Shown here one piece after another: positions 44,471-52,236 of a DNA stretch of 52,236 nt. Below the pieces are notes generated by a model, which worked only from the letters and a program-made list of their open reading frames with translations, was not told the DNA's origin and did not search any database. Every line of letters starts with the position of its first letter. Position 1 is the stretch's first letter. The position numbers were made by a program, and so were the translations under genes. The stretch spans positions 1 through 52,236 of the forward strand of contig CALUGA010000015.1 in assembly GCA_944320105.1 (NCBI GenBank). The letters are read 5' to 3'. This DNA is from an uncultured Prevotella sp. GTDB taxonomy: Bacteria > Bacteroidota > Bacteroidia > Bacteroidales > Bacteroidaceae.

Positions 44471-45379
44471 ATGGATGTAAAGAGATTGTTTGCTGCGGTG
44501 TGCATCGCAGCTTTGCCGGCTTGCCTGTGCGCCCAAGAGCTGCAGGCCAAGATAAACGTCAACCACAGCAAGGTGGGCGTGACTGATGTGAGCGTGTTCG
44601 AGAATCTCCAGCAGACTTTGGAGCAGTTTGTCAACGAAAGGCAGTGGACTGACTTGCAATTCCAGGAGAACGAGCGCATCGTGTGCAATTTCAACATCAC
44701 CGTCAACAAGTACGACAAGACCAACAACACCTTTGAGTGCTCGGCCACAATACAGGCCAACCGTCCTGTGTATAACTCGCAATACAACTCAACCCTTTAC
44801 AACAACCAAGACGCAAGCTTCAACTTTGAGTTTGCGCAGTTCGACCAGCTCAACTTCAACGAGGAGGTAATCGACAACCAGCTCACGGCCCTCTTTGCCT
44901 ATTACGCTTACTTGATAATCGGCATCAATCTCGACAGCTTTGCCCCCATGGGCGGCACCGACGTGTTGCAGCGGTGCCTCAACTTAGTGAACAATGCGCA
45001 GAGCCTCGAATATCCCGGATGGAAGTCGTTTGAGGACAGCCGCAACCGCTTTGCCATCATCAACGACTATCTCGACGAGGCCATGAAGCCGTTCCGCCAG
45101 CTGCAGTATGACTATTACCGCACCGGGCTTGACGAGATGGCCGCCAACGTGGAGCGGGGGCGCACAAACCTCACCACGGCCATTGAAAACGACTTGCAGA
45201 AAGCTCACGACAACAAGCCGCTAAGCCTGCTGCCGCAAATATGGACCGACTACAAGCGCGATGAGCTTGCCAACATCTATAAGGGCAAGGGTACGCAGAA
45301 AGAGAAGGAGTCTGTATACAACATCCTTTTCGGCATAAACGCTTCGCAAAGCAATTCATGGAACAAAATCAAGGAATGA
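44471..45379 (+). CDS. DUF4835 protein (T9SS-associated PorD-like)
   Basis: 302 residues. A signal peptide (LFAAVCIAALPACLCA) precedes the DUF4835 domain (QELQAKINVNHSKV, FECSATIQANRPVYNSQYN, PLSLLPQIWTDYKRDEL). This family is named PorD and linked to type IX secretion in some annotations; I am only moderately sure of that name. Its place between coaBC and recN is typical in Bacteroidales. With several T9SS-type tails elsewhere in the window it supports a T9SS in this organism. Confidence 0.85.
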   Translation: MDVKRLFAAVCIAALPACLCAQELQAKINVNHSKVGVTDVSVFENLQQTLEQFVNERQWTDLQFQENERIVCNFNITVNKYDKTNNTFECSATIQANRPVYNSQYNSTLYNNQDASFNFEFAQFDQLNFNEEVIDNQLTALFAYYAYLIIGINLDSFAPMGGTDVLQRCLNLVNNAQSLEYPGWKSFEDSRNRFAIINDYLDEAMKPFRQLQYDYYRTGLDEMAANVERGRTNLTTAIENDLQKAHDNKPLSLLPQIWTDYKRDELANIYKGKGTQKEKESVYNILFGINASQSNSWNKIKE

Positions 45380-45382
45380 GAG

Positions 45383-47041
45383 ATGCTTAGTCGACTTATA
45401 ATCAAGAACTTCACGCTTATCGACACGCTTGACATCCGTTTCAATCATGGCTTCTCCGTCATCACCGGCGAGACCGGGGCGGGCAAGAGCATCATCCTTG
45501 GGGCCATCGGGCTGCTGATGGGGCAGCGGGCCGACACGAAGTCGATAAAGACCGGCGCTGCCAAATGTGTCATCGAGGCCCATTTCGACCTTTCCAATTA
45601 CGGCATGACGCCTTTCTTCGAGCAGAATGACATTGATTACGACCCCGACGACTGCATCATACGCAGGGAACTGTATGCCTCGGGCAAGAGCCGGGCTTTC
45701 ATCAACGACATCCCCGCGCCGTTGGCCTTGCTAAAGGATTTGGGCGAAAGGTTGATAGACGTGCATAGCCAGCACCAGAACCTCTTGCTTGGCAAGCAGG
45801 ACTTCCAGCTTGAGGTGGTAGACATCATTGCCGCCGACAATGCCGAACTCACGCTCTACAAGGAGGCTTATTCGGCCTACATGGAGGCGCAGGCCGCCCT
45901 CGACGAGCTTAGGGAGCGCATTGAGCGCGACAGGGAAAATGCCGATTTCATACGTTTCCAGTGCGACGAGCTGGCCAACGCAAACCTTGTCCCAGGCGAG
46001 CAGGAGGAGCTTGAGGGCAAGGCCGGCACCATGGAACATTCTGAAGAAATAAAAAGTGCGCTGTACGAGGCCGACGGCTTGCTCTCTTCGGATAATGCCG
46101 GGGCCGTGGCCAACCTGCGCGCGGCTGCCGGGGCCATGGCTTCGGTCAAGGATATGCTGCCCGGGGCGGGCGAGCTGGCCGAGCGTCTGGACAGTGCCTA
46201 CATAGAGCTTAAGGACATCTCGCAGGAGATAAGCCGCCTGCTTGGGGGCATCGACTTCGACCCGGCTGAGCTTGATGCGGTCAATGCCCGCCTCGATGTC
46301 ATTTATGGCTTGCAGAAAAAATACCGCTGCGACACTGTGACGGCACTGACAGCCCGCCTTGCCGAGCTTAGGGCGCAGGTCTGCGGCATCGATGGCGGCG
46401 ACGAAGCCCTTGCCGAGCTAAAGGCCCGTCTCGATGGGGCAAGGCAGCTATGCCAAGACCGCGCGGCGAGGCTTACGGCCATGCGCACTGAGGCCGCCCG
46501 CCGCATAGAGCGCGAGATGCAGGAGCGGCTTGTGCCGCTCGGCATGCCCAACGTTCGTTTTTCAGTTGAAATCAGCCAAGGGCAGCCCTCGCGCAGCGGC
46601 TGCGACCGCGTGGCCTTCCTTTTCAGCGCCAACAAGAGCACACCCATGCAGCCCGTGTCGCAGGTGGCCTCGGGCGGCGAGATAGCCCGCGTGATGCTTT
46701 CGCTCAAGGCCATGATAAGCGGCGCGGTTAAGTTGCCTACAATCATCTTCGACGAGATAGACACGGGCGTAAGCGGCAAGATTGCCGAGAAGATGGCCAT
46801 TATCATGCAACAGATGGGGCGTGCCGACCGCCAGGTGATAAGCATCACCCACTTGCCGCAGATAGCCGCCCTCGGCCAAACGCACTATAAGGTTTACAAG
46901 GAAGAGACCGACAGTGGCACCGCAAGCCGGATGGTGCAGCTCGATGGCGAGGGGCGCGTAAGGGAAATAGCCCAGATGCTGAGCGGCAGCGACATATCGG
47001 AGGCTGCCATAAGCAATGCAAAAGAACTGTTGAGACAATGA
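45383..47041 (+). CDS. recN: DNA repair ATPase RecN
   Basis: 552 residues. An SMC-like double-strand-break repair protein. The Walker A motif GETGAGKS is near residue 31, two coiled-coil arms fill the middle, and SGGEIARVMLSL (signature) and IIFDEIDTGVSG (Walker B and D-loop) lie near the end. Complete. Its stop overlaps the next ATG by 4 nt (ATGA). Confidence 0.95.
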   Translation: MLSRLIIKNFTLIDTLDIRFNHGFSVITGETGAGKSIILGAIGLLMGQRADTKSIKTGAAKCVIEAHFDLSNYGMTPFFEQNDIDYDPDDCIIRRELYASGKSRAFINDIPAPLALLKDLGERLIDVHSQHQNLLLGKQDFQLEVVDIIAADNAELTLYKEAYSAYMEAQAALDELRERIERDRENADFIRFQCDELANANLVPGEQEELEGKAGTMEHSEEIKSALYEADGLLSSDNAGAVANLRAAAGAMASVKDMLPGAGELAERLDSAYIELKDISQEISRLLGGIDFDPAELDAVNARLDVIYGLQKKYRCDTVTALTARLAELRAQVCGIDGGDEALAELKARLDGARQLCQDRAARLTAMRTEAARRIEREMQERLVPLGMPNVRFSVEISQGQPSRSGCDRVAFLFSANKSTPMQPVSQVASGGEIARVMLSLKAMISGAVKLPTIIFDEIDTGVSGKIAEKMAIIMQQMGRADRQVISITHLPQIAALGQTHYKVYKEETDSGTASRMVQLDGEGRVREIAQMLSGSDISEAAISNAKELLRQ

Positions 47042-48714
47042 AACGAATCCTGTACATTATCGTGCCCCTGCTTGCTTTATGCGAGGCCCAGGCCCAGCCC
47101 GGATGGGCGAAGAAGGCGGCCAAGTCAGTGTTTACCCTAAAGACGTTTGCTGCCGACGGCACACTTGCCGGCAGTTCCACCGGCTTCTTTGTCGGCCCCG
47201 ATGGCGAGGCCGTCAGCAGCTTCGCCCCGTTCAAAGGGGCGGCGCGCGCCGTGGTGATAGATGCCCAGGGCCGTGAGCTGCCCGTGGTGAGCGTGATTGG
47301 GGCCAACGGCACATACGACGTGGCCAAGTTCCGCGTTGGAGCCAAGCACACCCAGCCCCTGGCCGTGGCCGCTTCCGCGGCTGCCGAGGGCAGCGGGGCG
47401 TGGCTCCTGCCATACTCTGCAAAGAAAGGGGCGGCCTGCGGGCATGGCAAGGTGAGCAAGGTTGAGACATTCAATGGTGGCCATGCTTACTATACCGTCA
47501 GCATCGGGAGCGCCGAAAAAACGGATGGCTGCCCGCTGCTCAACGACGACGGCGAAGCCATAGGGCTGTTGCAGAAACCCTTCAAGGCCAGCGACACCAT
47601 AGCCTACGCCGTGAGCGCGGCCTACGCCAACTCGCTCAAAACCAACGGGCTTAGCATCAACGACGCCACGCTCAACAGCACCTCCATAAAGAAAGAGCTG
47701 CCAGATGAGCGCGAGCAGGCCATCCTAACGCTCTATGTGGCCGCCTCCGTGCTCGACTCCGCGCGCTATGCCGCCACGGTAGAGGACTTCATAGCCAAAT
47801 TCCCCGATGCCTACGATGGCTACGTAAGCCGCGCGCAGCTGCTGTGCGCCGCCGACCGCTATGCCGAGGCCGACCGCGACATGAGGCAGGCCGTGAAGGT
47901 GGCCGACAAGGAGGACGACGCCCATTACAACTACGCAAAGCTAATTTGTCAGGCACTTGCCCGCCACGACAGCCTGCCCTATGCCGAATGGACCTACGAC
48001 AAGGCCGCCCGCGAGGCGCAGGCCGCTTACGAGGCCAACCCCGTGGGCATTTACCGCCAGCTTGAGGCGCAGGTGCGCTTTGCGCAGAAAAGATACGCCG
48101 AAGCCTACAGCCTGTACAGCCAGTTGCTCGGCAGCGGCGGCATGCGCAACGCTGAGACCTACCTTGCCGCAGCCCGCTGCAAGGAGATGATGGGCGACAC
48201 GGCTGCCGTGCTCGCCCTGCTCGACAGCGCAGTGTGTACCTTCAGCAAGCCCTACCTAAAGGCCGCCGCCCCCTACCTGCTCGCCCGGGCGCAGGTGCTG
48301 CTCGGCATGAAGGAATACCGCAGGGCGGTGCTCGACTTCAACGAGTACGAGAAGCTGATGCCCACCGAGGTGAACGCCAATTTCTACTATATCCGCGCAA
48401 GGGCCGAGACCGAGGGGCGCATCTTCCAGGCCGCGCTCGACGACTACCGCAGGGCTCTGCAAAAGCAACCCGCCAACACCCTTTACCTGTGCGAGAAGGC
48501 TTCGCTTGAAATACGCGTCAACCTGCTCGACGAGGCCATGGCTTCCGCCCGGCAGTGCATCGCCGCCGACCCCAACCTCGGCGAGGGCTACCTCTTCCTC
48601 GGCCTTGCCCAGTGCCTGAAGGGCGACAAGGCCGCCGGCCTGCAAAACCTCCGGAAGGCCAAGGCTCTGGGCGACACGCAGGCACAAGGACTTATGGAAA
48701 AGTACGGGAAGTAA
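47038..48714 (+). CDS. Degenerate trypsin-like domain with TPRs
   Basis: 558 residues. A signal peptide (MKRILYIIVPLLALCEAQA) is followed by an approximately 190-residue trypsin-fold domain (SVFTLKTFAADGTLAGSSTG, YDVAKFRV) and then about nine TPR-like repeats (AQLLCAADRYAEADRDMRQA, FNEYEKLMP). Against active relatives the catalytic His position reads Ala (SSFAPFKGA versus the usual SNYHVFKGA), and the nucleophile Ser is Cys (DGCPLL). It is probably a non-catalytic periplasmic scaffold. It is last in the dnaN-recN operon. Confidence 0.8.
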   Translation: MKRILYIIVPLLALCEAQAQPGWAKKAAKSVFTLKTFAADGTLAGSSTGFFVGPDGEAVSSFAPFKGAARAVVIDAQGRELPVVSVIGANGTYDVAKFRVGAKHTQPLAVAASAAAEGSGAWLLPYSAKKGAACGHGKVSKVETFNGGHAYYTVSIGSAEKTDGCPLLNDDGEAIGLLQKPFKASDTIAYAVSAAYANSLKTNGLSINDATLNSTSIKKELPDEREQAILTLYVAASVLDSARYAATVEDFIAKFPDAYDGYVSRAQLLCAADRYAEADRDMRQAVKVADKEDDAHYNYAKLICQALARHDSLPYAEWTYDKAAREAQAAYEANPVGIYRQLEAQVRFAQKRYAEAYSLYSQLLGSGGMRNAETYLAAARCKEMMGDTAAVLALLDSAVCTFSKPYLKAAAPYLLARAQVLLGMKEYRRAVLDFNEYEKLMPTEVNANFYYIRARAETEGRIFQAALDDYRRALQKQPANTLYLCEKASLEIRVNLLDEAMASARQCIAADPNLGEGYLFLGLAQCLKGDKAAGLQNLRKAKALGDTQAQGLMEKYGK

Positions 48715-49027
48715 AAGCGGGGGGCGCGCACCGCGCAATCAGCTTCATGCGCGTATACTTGCCGCAAGGCTCTTGGCCCGTGAACTTCGCAACAATCCAA
48801 TTTAAACGAACCAGCCCCTGCGGACTGCGGTCTGTGGGGAATTTGGTTGTTACTCCTTTTTTCCATTTAGACTGTTGCTTCGATGTTGTTGCAGCTTTGA
48901 TGGATGATTGTTTATGGAAAAAAGGAAGACGGGAAAATATGATTACATTTTGGCATTGATATAAGTTTGTTGAATATGTGTAAGTTTGTTGAATATGTGA
49001 TGGTATTGATTACAGAGTTTTGAATAT
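48715..49027. other. Boundary between core genome and A+T-rich block
   Basis: No gene recognised. The first half still resembles the core composition; from about 48,830 the sequence turns markedly A+T-rich. A perfect 19-bp tandem duplication TAAGTTTGTTGAATATGTG occupies 48962-48980 and 48981-48999, each copy starting with a TAnnTTTG -7 element. No tRNA or attachment site was found. Confidence 0.5.
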
Positions 49028-50227
49028 ATGGATGTCCTGACACATTTCAGAAGCATTGAGGAACTCACCAAGACACTCTCGCGTGAGCAAAGACTGTTGA
49101 GTGAGATGTTTGAGAAGCGGAAACTTATGAAGTTCCCGTTAGGTCTTGCCATTGACCTTGTTGGAGGAAGTGAGCAAAGATTGAGAAAGCTGGTCGATTA
49201 TGGTGTACTGGTGGAAGTCGGCAATACGGTCGAAATAGGCAGTGAGTACTTGAATTTCTTTGAGGAGGTGTTGAATGTCAATGAGGAAATTAGCGTGCTG
49301 AGTGTAAAGGAATGTATCAACACCCTAAAGGAGAATATTGGATATTATCTACAGGAGACAAATGCTCACCGTAAAACCGGATATCAGGATAATGTGCGGC
49401 AGATTTTAAAGAAAGCTGGATTCAGAACCTTGAAGAATGTGGTGGATTTAAAGCGTAATATGGATAATGCTTATAAGCAGGAACCAAATTATGTCATCAA
49501 AAAGAAGAAGCTGCAAAATCTGGATGAAAAGAGCCATAGCATTCGTGAGATGATACGCGAATGTGAAAAGTTGATGGATAGTGAGCACGCTTTTTTCTCC
49601 ATGGCCAATGATCCGCATATGGCAAAGACTTGCAGCGATGTGAAACATGATTTTGTTGAAGCCTATCATGCACTGATGGAAATTGACAGGCAGATTATTT
49701 CCTATATCAATCAGATAGAGCAGCAAAATCGACTTTACATTAAGATACGGAAGTTGAAGTATCTGCAAGACCAGTTGCTTATAAAGACTGATACAAATAT
49801 TGAACGGGTTTTGGAAGGAAGAAGTCCTCTTTGGATGGAATCCCGTCAATACAGCAAGATTCGTTTGTCTTTGGAAATGCTAAGGGAAAACGATCAGATA
49901 GTAAAGGTGCTGAGACGAATTGCCGAACGGAATGGAATGCAGAAAACAGCAAGAACGGAAGCCGACCCTTTGACAGAGGAAGACTTACAAGAGCATATCC
50001 AACCGTTGAAAGAGGTGGATTCCGCTGAAGTATGGAATGCATTTTTAGCATCAAGTTATAACCTGTTTGATTTCATCTTGAGATATGACTATAAAGTAAA
50101 ACGCAGCATAGAAGAACATGCAACCCTTTTCTGTCAGTTGGCAATCTTGCATCCAGACGAATGCCGGATAACAGGTGAATACGCAACTTATCAAAACATT
50201 GAATATCCTATAATTTATGCGAAATAA
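49028..50227 (+). CDS. jetA: Wadjet anti-plasmid system protein JetA
   Basis: 399 residues, A+T-rich compared with the core genes. The N-terminal helices (TKTLSREQRLLSEMFEKRKL) are followed by a winged-helix-like region (GSEQRLRKLVDYGVLVEVGN), long coiled segments and a C-terminal hydrophobic part. The layout, and its place directly before a small DUF4194-like gene and an SMC-like ATPase, fit JetA, the kleisin-like subunit. Identification rests on operon context more than on a single motif. The gene ends overlapping jetB by 11 nt. Confidence 0.75.
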   Translation: MDVLTHFRSIEELTKTLSREQRLLSEMFEKRKLMKFPLGLAIDLVGGSEQRLRKLVDYGVLVEVGNTVEIGSEYLNFFEEVLNVNEEISVLSVKECINTLKENIGYYLQETNAHRKTGYQDNVRQILKKAGFRTLKNVVDLKRNMDNAYKQEPNYVIKKKKLQNLDEKSHSIREMIRECEKLMDSEHAFFSMANDPHMAKTCSDVKHDFVEAYHALMEIDRQIISYINQIEQQNRLYIKIRKLKYLQDQLLIKTDTNIERVLEGRSPLWMESRQYSKIRLSLEMLRENDQIVKVLRRIAERNGMQKTARTEADPLTEEDLQEHIQPLKEVDSAEVWNAFLASSYNLFDFILRYDYKVKRSIEEHATLFCQLAILHPDECRITGEYATYQNIEYPIIYAK

Positions 50228-50774
50228 TACCCAAAGAATATATGAACGGTTAAGCCGAGGGGAATTCCTTTCGGTGGACAGTGTAGATGCCTCTGTCCGT
50301 CATTTATATGAAGATATTGAGGAAAATTTGGAGGATTATACGGAATACTTCAAAGAAATTGGTTTGCAACTGGAGTCTGGTAATGGCTACTTCTATTTTT
50401 CAAGGATAGGGGAAAGTAAGCAGACGGTAGAGCAGAAGCTCGACAGCTTTTCAAAATGGCTTGACTATCTGGATTTCCTGAAGTGTTATAACCAGTCGTT
50501 TACCGCAGGATATCAGTTCCGCAAAAGTCATTTGATAGAACAGGTTAGTCTGGATATCGAACTGAAGGAAAAAGCAAACCACCTGTTTAAGAAATACGGT
50601 GTGGGATCCAATGTTGAAATAATAAACAAACTGCTTCAAGAAATGCAGAACATGGGCTTTGCAGAGTGTATTAACGATCTTGATGAGACATTTAAGGTCA
50701 CTTCTGCTTTCCGCTATGCCGAGGAATTGGTTGAAATAATACAAATTGCAAATGAAGATGAAATACCTGGATAA
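50217..50774 (+). CDS. jetB: Wadjet protein JetB
   Basis: 185 residues. It resembles the MukE/ScpB-like (kite) subunit, DUF4194-type: helical N-terminus (LYEDIEENLEDYTEYFKEIG) and winged-helix-like segments (GNGYFYFSRIGESKQTVEQK). It overlaps jetA by 11 nt and jetC by 23 nt, the compact arrangement expected of a complex made in fixed ratio. Confidence 0.75.
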   Translation: MRNNTQRIYERLSRGEFLSVDSVDASVRHLYEDIEENLEDYTEYFKEIGLQLESGNGYFYFSRIGESKQTVEQKLDSFSKWLDYLDFLKCYNQSFTAGYQFRKSHLIEQVSLDIELKEKANHLFKKYGVGSNVEIINKLLQEMQNMGFAECINDLDETFKVTSAFRYAEELVEIIQIANEDEIPG

Positions 50775-52176
50775 GATTATCTTTATCAATAGTGCCAATA
50801 TTCCGTATGCAGAGATCTCCGTAGACGGCAATGTGCATTTCACTGGAACTCAGGGAGTCGGTAAAAGTACTGTATTGAGGGCACTGTTGTTTTTCTACAA
50901 TGCAGATAAACAACATTTGGGTATTCAACAGGGCCAGAAATCGTTTGATGAGTTTTATTTTCGCCAGTCAAACTCTTACATACTTTATGAGGTGGCCCGT
51001 GAAAACGGTGCATATACGATACTGGTTTGCAGATACCAGGGGCGCGCTTCATGGCGTTTTATAGATGCGCCTTACAAGCGAGAATGGCTAATTGACAATG
51101 GCAAGCAGGTCTTGAGTGACTGGGTGAAGATTCGTGAACGTATAGACAAGAATGTAGCTGTTTCTGCAAGAATAGAATCAGGTGTAATGTTCAAGGATAT
51201 AATCTTCGGCAACACTCGTGACCATAAATATACACGTTATGCATTGGTGCAGAGTTCGCATTATCAGAATATTCCGCGAAGCATTCAGAATGTGTTCTTG
51301 AATACAAAACTTGATGCGGACTTTGTAAAGAATACGATTATACAATCCATGACAGATGAAGATTTGCCAATTGATTTGCAGACCTATAGACGACTTGTTA
51401 CAGACTTTGAGCGGGAGTATGACGAGATTGACTGTTGGTTCCGCCAAACACGTGATGGCAATTACCCCGTACGTCAACAAGCATTGAAAATAGCTGAGCA
51501 AGGCCGTACAATTATAGCACTTGACCAACAGTTGTCTGATGTATGGTATATGCTCAATTATGCTGTAGCTTTTAGCGAAAAACGTATACCTATTTTGGAA
51601 AACAAAGCAACAGAAATAGAAGCGAACATAGAGAAAGAGCATAAACGCGAAAAGGAACTAACTGCAGAATATGATAAGGAAAAAGATGAACTCAATCAGA
51701 AACTTGGAGCAGAGAAAGGCAAACTTAAGGATATAGCTCAAGCAAGAAAGGAGTTCGAAGCCATATGTATTGATGATAAACTTGCCCTTGCCGCTCGTGA
51801 GTCGGCTATCAGGCAGGAAGTTGCTGCTAAACAGACGTTATTGGATGGTTTATTGAAAGCTCATGCATCAATTGCAGAAAAGTACGATATAGCAAGAGGT
51901 AAACTGGTAAATGCGCGCCAGGCATTTGAGAACACCCAGAAAGAAGCTTATTATAAGAAACAGTCCGAACTTCAGGTAAAGCGCAAGAACTTGGAAGAAG
52001 AGCGTACCAGAAACCGATATCATGTCATGGAGGCTTTCAATAGTTGGCGACATGACTCTGACGAACGTCTACAGATGTTGCTGATTGAACTCAACAGAGC
52101 TGAAAGTACACTGAAGGAACTCCGCCAGTGGCATCCTATGGCTAATGAAATAAAGCAGGTCATTAGTGTCCACTAA
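50752..52176 (+). CDS. jetC: Wadjet ATPase JetC, N-terminal part only
   Basis: 474 residues from ATG 50752 (50758 is an alternative), where intact JetC proteins are typically above 1000. The Walker A motif GTQGVGKST is at residues 32-40, followed by the SMC/MukB-type head half and about 200 residues of coiled coil. The reading ends at a TAA directly after AGTGTCCACTAAAAAA, while the C-terminal coil, hinge return and Walker B are missing, and no jetD is seen. JetC normally drives plasmid DNA loop extrusion; this copy is truncated or interrupted at the window end. Confidence 0.75.
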   Translation: MKMKYLDKIIFINSANIPYAEISVDGNVHFTGTQGVGKSTVLRALLFFYNADKQHLGIQQGQKSFDEFYFRQSNSYILYEVARENGAYTILVCRYQGRASWRFIDAPYKREWLIDNGKQVLSDWVKIRERIDKNVAVSARIESGVMFKDIIFGNTRDHKYTRYALVQSSHYQNIPRSIQNVFLNTKLDADFVKNTIIQSMTDEDLPIDLQTYRRLVTDFEREYDEIDCWFRQTRDGNYPVRQQALKIAEQGRTIIALDQQLSDVWYMLNYAVAFSEKRIPILENKATEIEANIEKEHKREKELTAEYDKEKDELNQKLGAEKGKLKDIAQARKEFEAICIDDKLALAARESAIRQEVAAKQTLLDGLLKAHASIAEKYDIARGKLVNARQAFENTQKEAYYKKQSELQVKRKNLEEERTRNRYHVMEAFNSWRHDSDERLQMLLIELNRAESTLKELRQWHPMANEIKQVISVH

Positions 52177-52236
52177 AAAATCATAGGAGTTCTTTGAAAT
52201 TATTGAAATTCAATTTGTTATAAGCAGTTTTACATT
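52161..52236. mobile_element. Possible mobile-element left end interrupting jetC
   Basis: After GTCATTAGTGTCCACTAAAA the sequence becomes non-coding and A+T-rich for the last 60 bases, as expected at the outer end of an insertion sequence. No transposase is visible because the window ends. It could instead be a plain frame break. Confidence 0.35.

Noticed and set aside
48715-48960. Short open frames at the island boundary as genes
   Set aside because: No domain, promoter or conserved start; lengths are as expected by chance.

Overview
The window looks like a Bacteroidales chromosome segment, probably Prevotellaceae-like (inference). The signs are the split F-type ATP synthase order beta-epsilon-(AtpI-like)-a-c-b-delta-alpha-gamma, TAnnTTTG/TTG promoters, T9SS-style C-terminal sorting tails, DUF3127, DUF4835/PorD and DUF4738 families, HU-CCDC81/SPOR and GT3-type glycogen synthase. 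Most of it is moderately GC-rich core genome. No rRNA, tRNA or CRISPR array was recognised.

Layout. 1-380: terminator and a 9-bp tandem repeat. 381-1999 (-): an HU/SPOR envelope protein and an FHA protein. 2136-4849 (+): rfbC, ugd and a DUF4738 lipoprotein. 4843-7361 (-): NudC and a cytoplasmic 5'-nucleotidase-like enzyme. 7400-8400: an intergenic kilobase built of repeats. 8400-10819: NhaD-type antiporter and phosphofructokinase. 10961-18298: the complete ATP synthase operon. 18437-21889 (-): a giant secreted T9SS-type protein. 22464-23995: WYL regulator coupled to a DEDDh exonuclease. 24063-24485 (-): small secreted protein. 24678-28958: glycogen synthase and alpha-glucan phosphorylase. 29305-30751 (-): pyrBI. 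30924-33251: PBP1A. 33328-34332 (-): TPR/AraC regulator that seems to lack its 5' end. 34585-39976: two secreted T9SS-type genes, both with broken frames. 40663-41085 (-): DUF3127 SSB-like protein. 41259-48714: dnaN, exonuclease, coaBC, DUF4835/PorD, recN and a degenerate trypsin-like/TPR protein. 49028 to the end: an A+T-rich block with a Wadjet (JetABC) anti-plasmid locus whose JetC stops after its N-terminal part.

The most unusual material is non-coding or broken. There are three intergenic clusters of a 22-bp-period repeat (8033-8120, 22192-22280, 40196-40261), the last forming a perfect 27-bp inverted repeat. A MITE-like family with 19-bp terminal inverted repeats sits at 7525-7737, with relatives near 29069 and 40350. 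A 181-bp palindromic insert (37693-37873) splits a large fibronectin-III surface protein gene and carries an in-frame sorting-like tail; removing it restores the frame. That gene and its neighbours also carry three apparent single-base deletions. The truncated Wadjet operon lies at the window edge, consistent with mobile-element insertion or a contig end.
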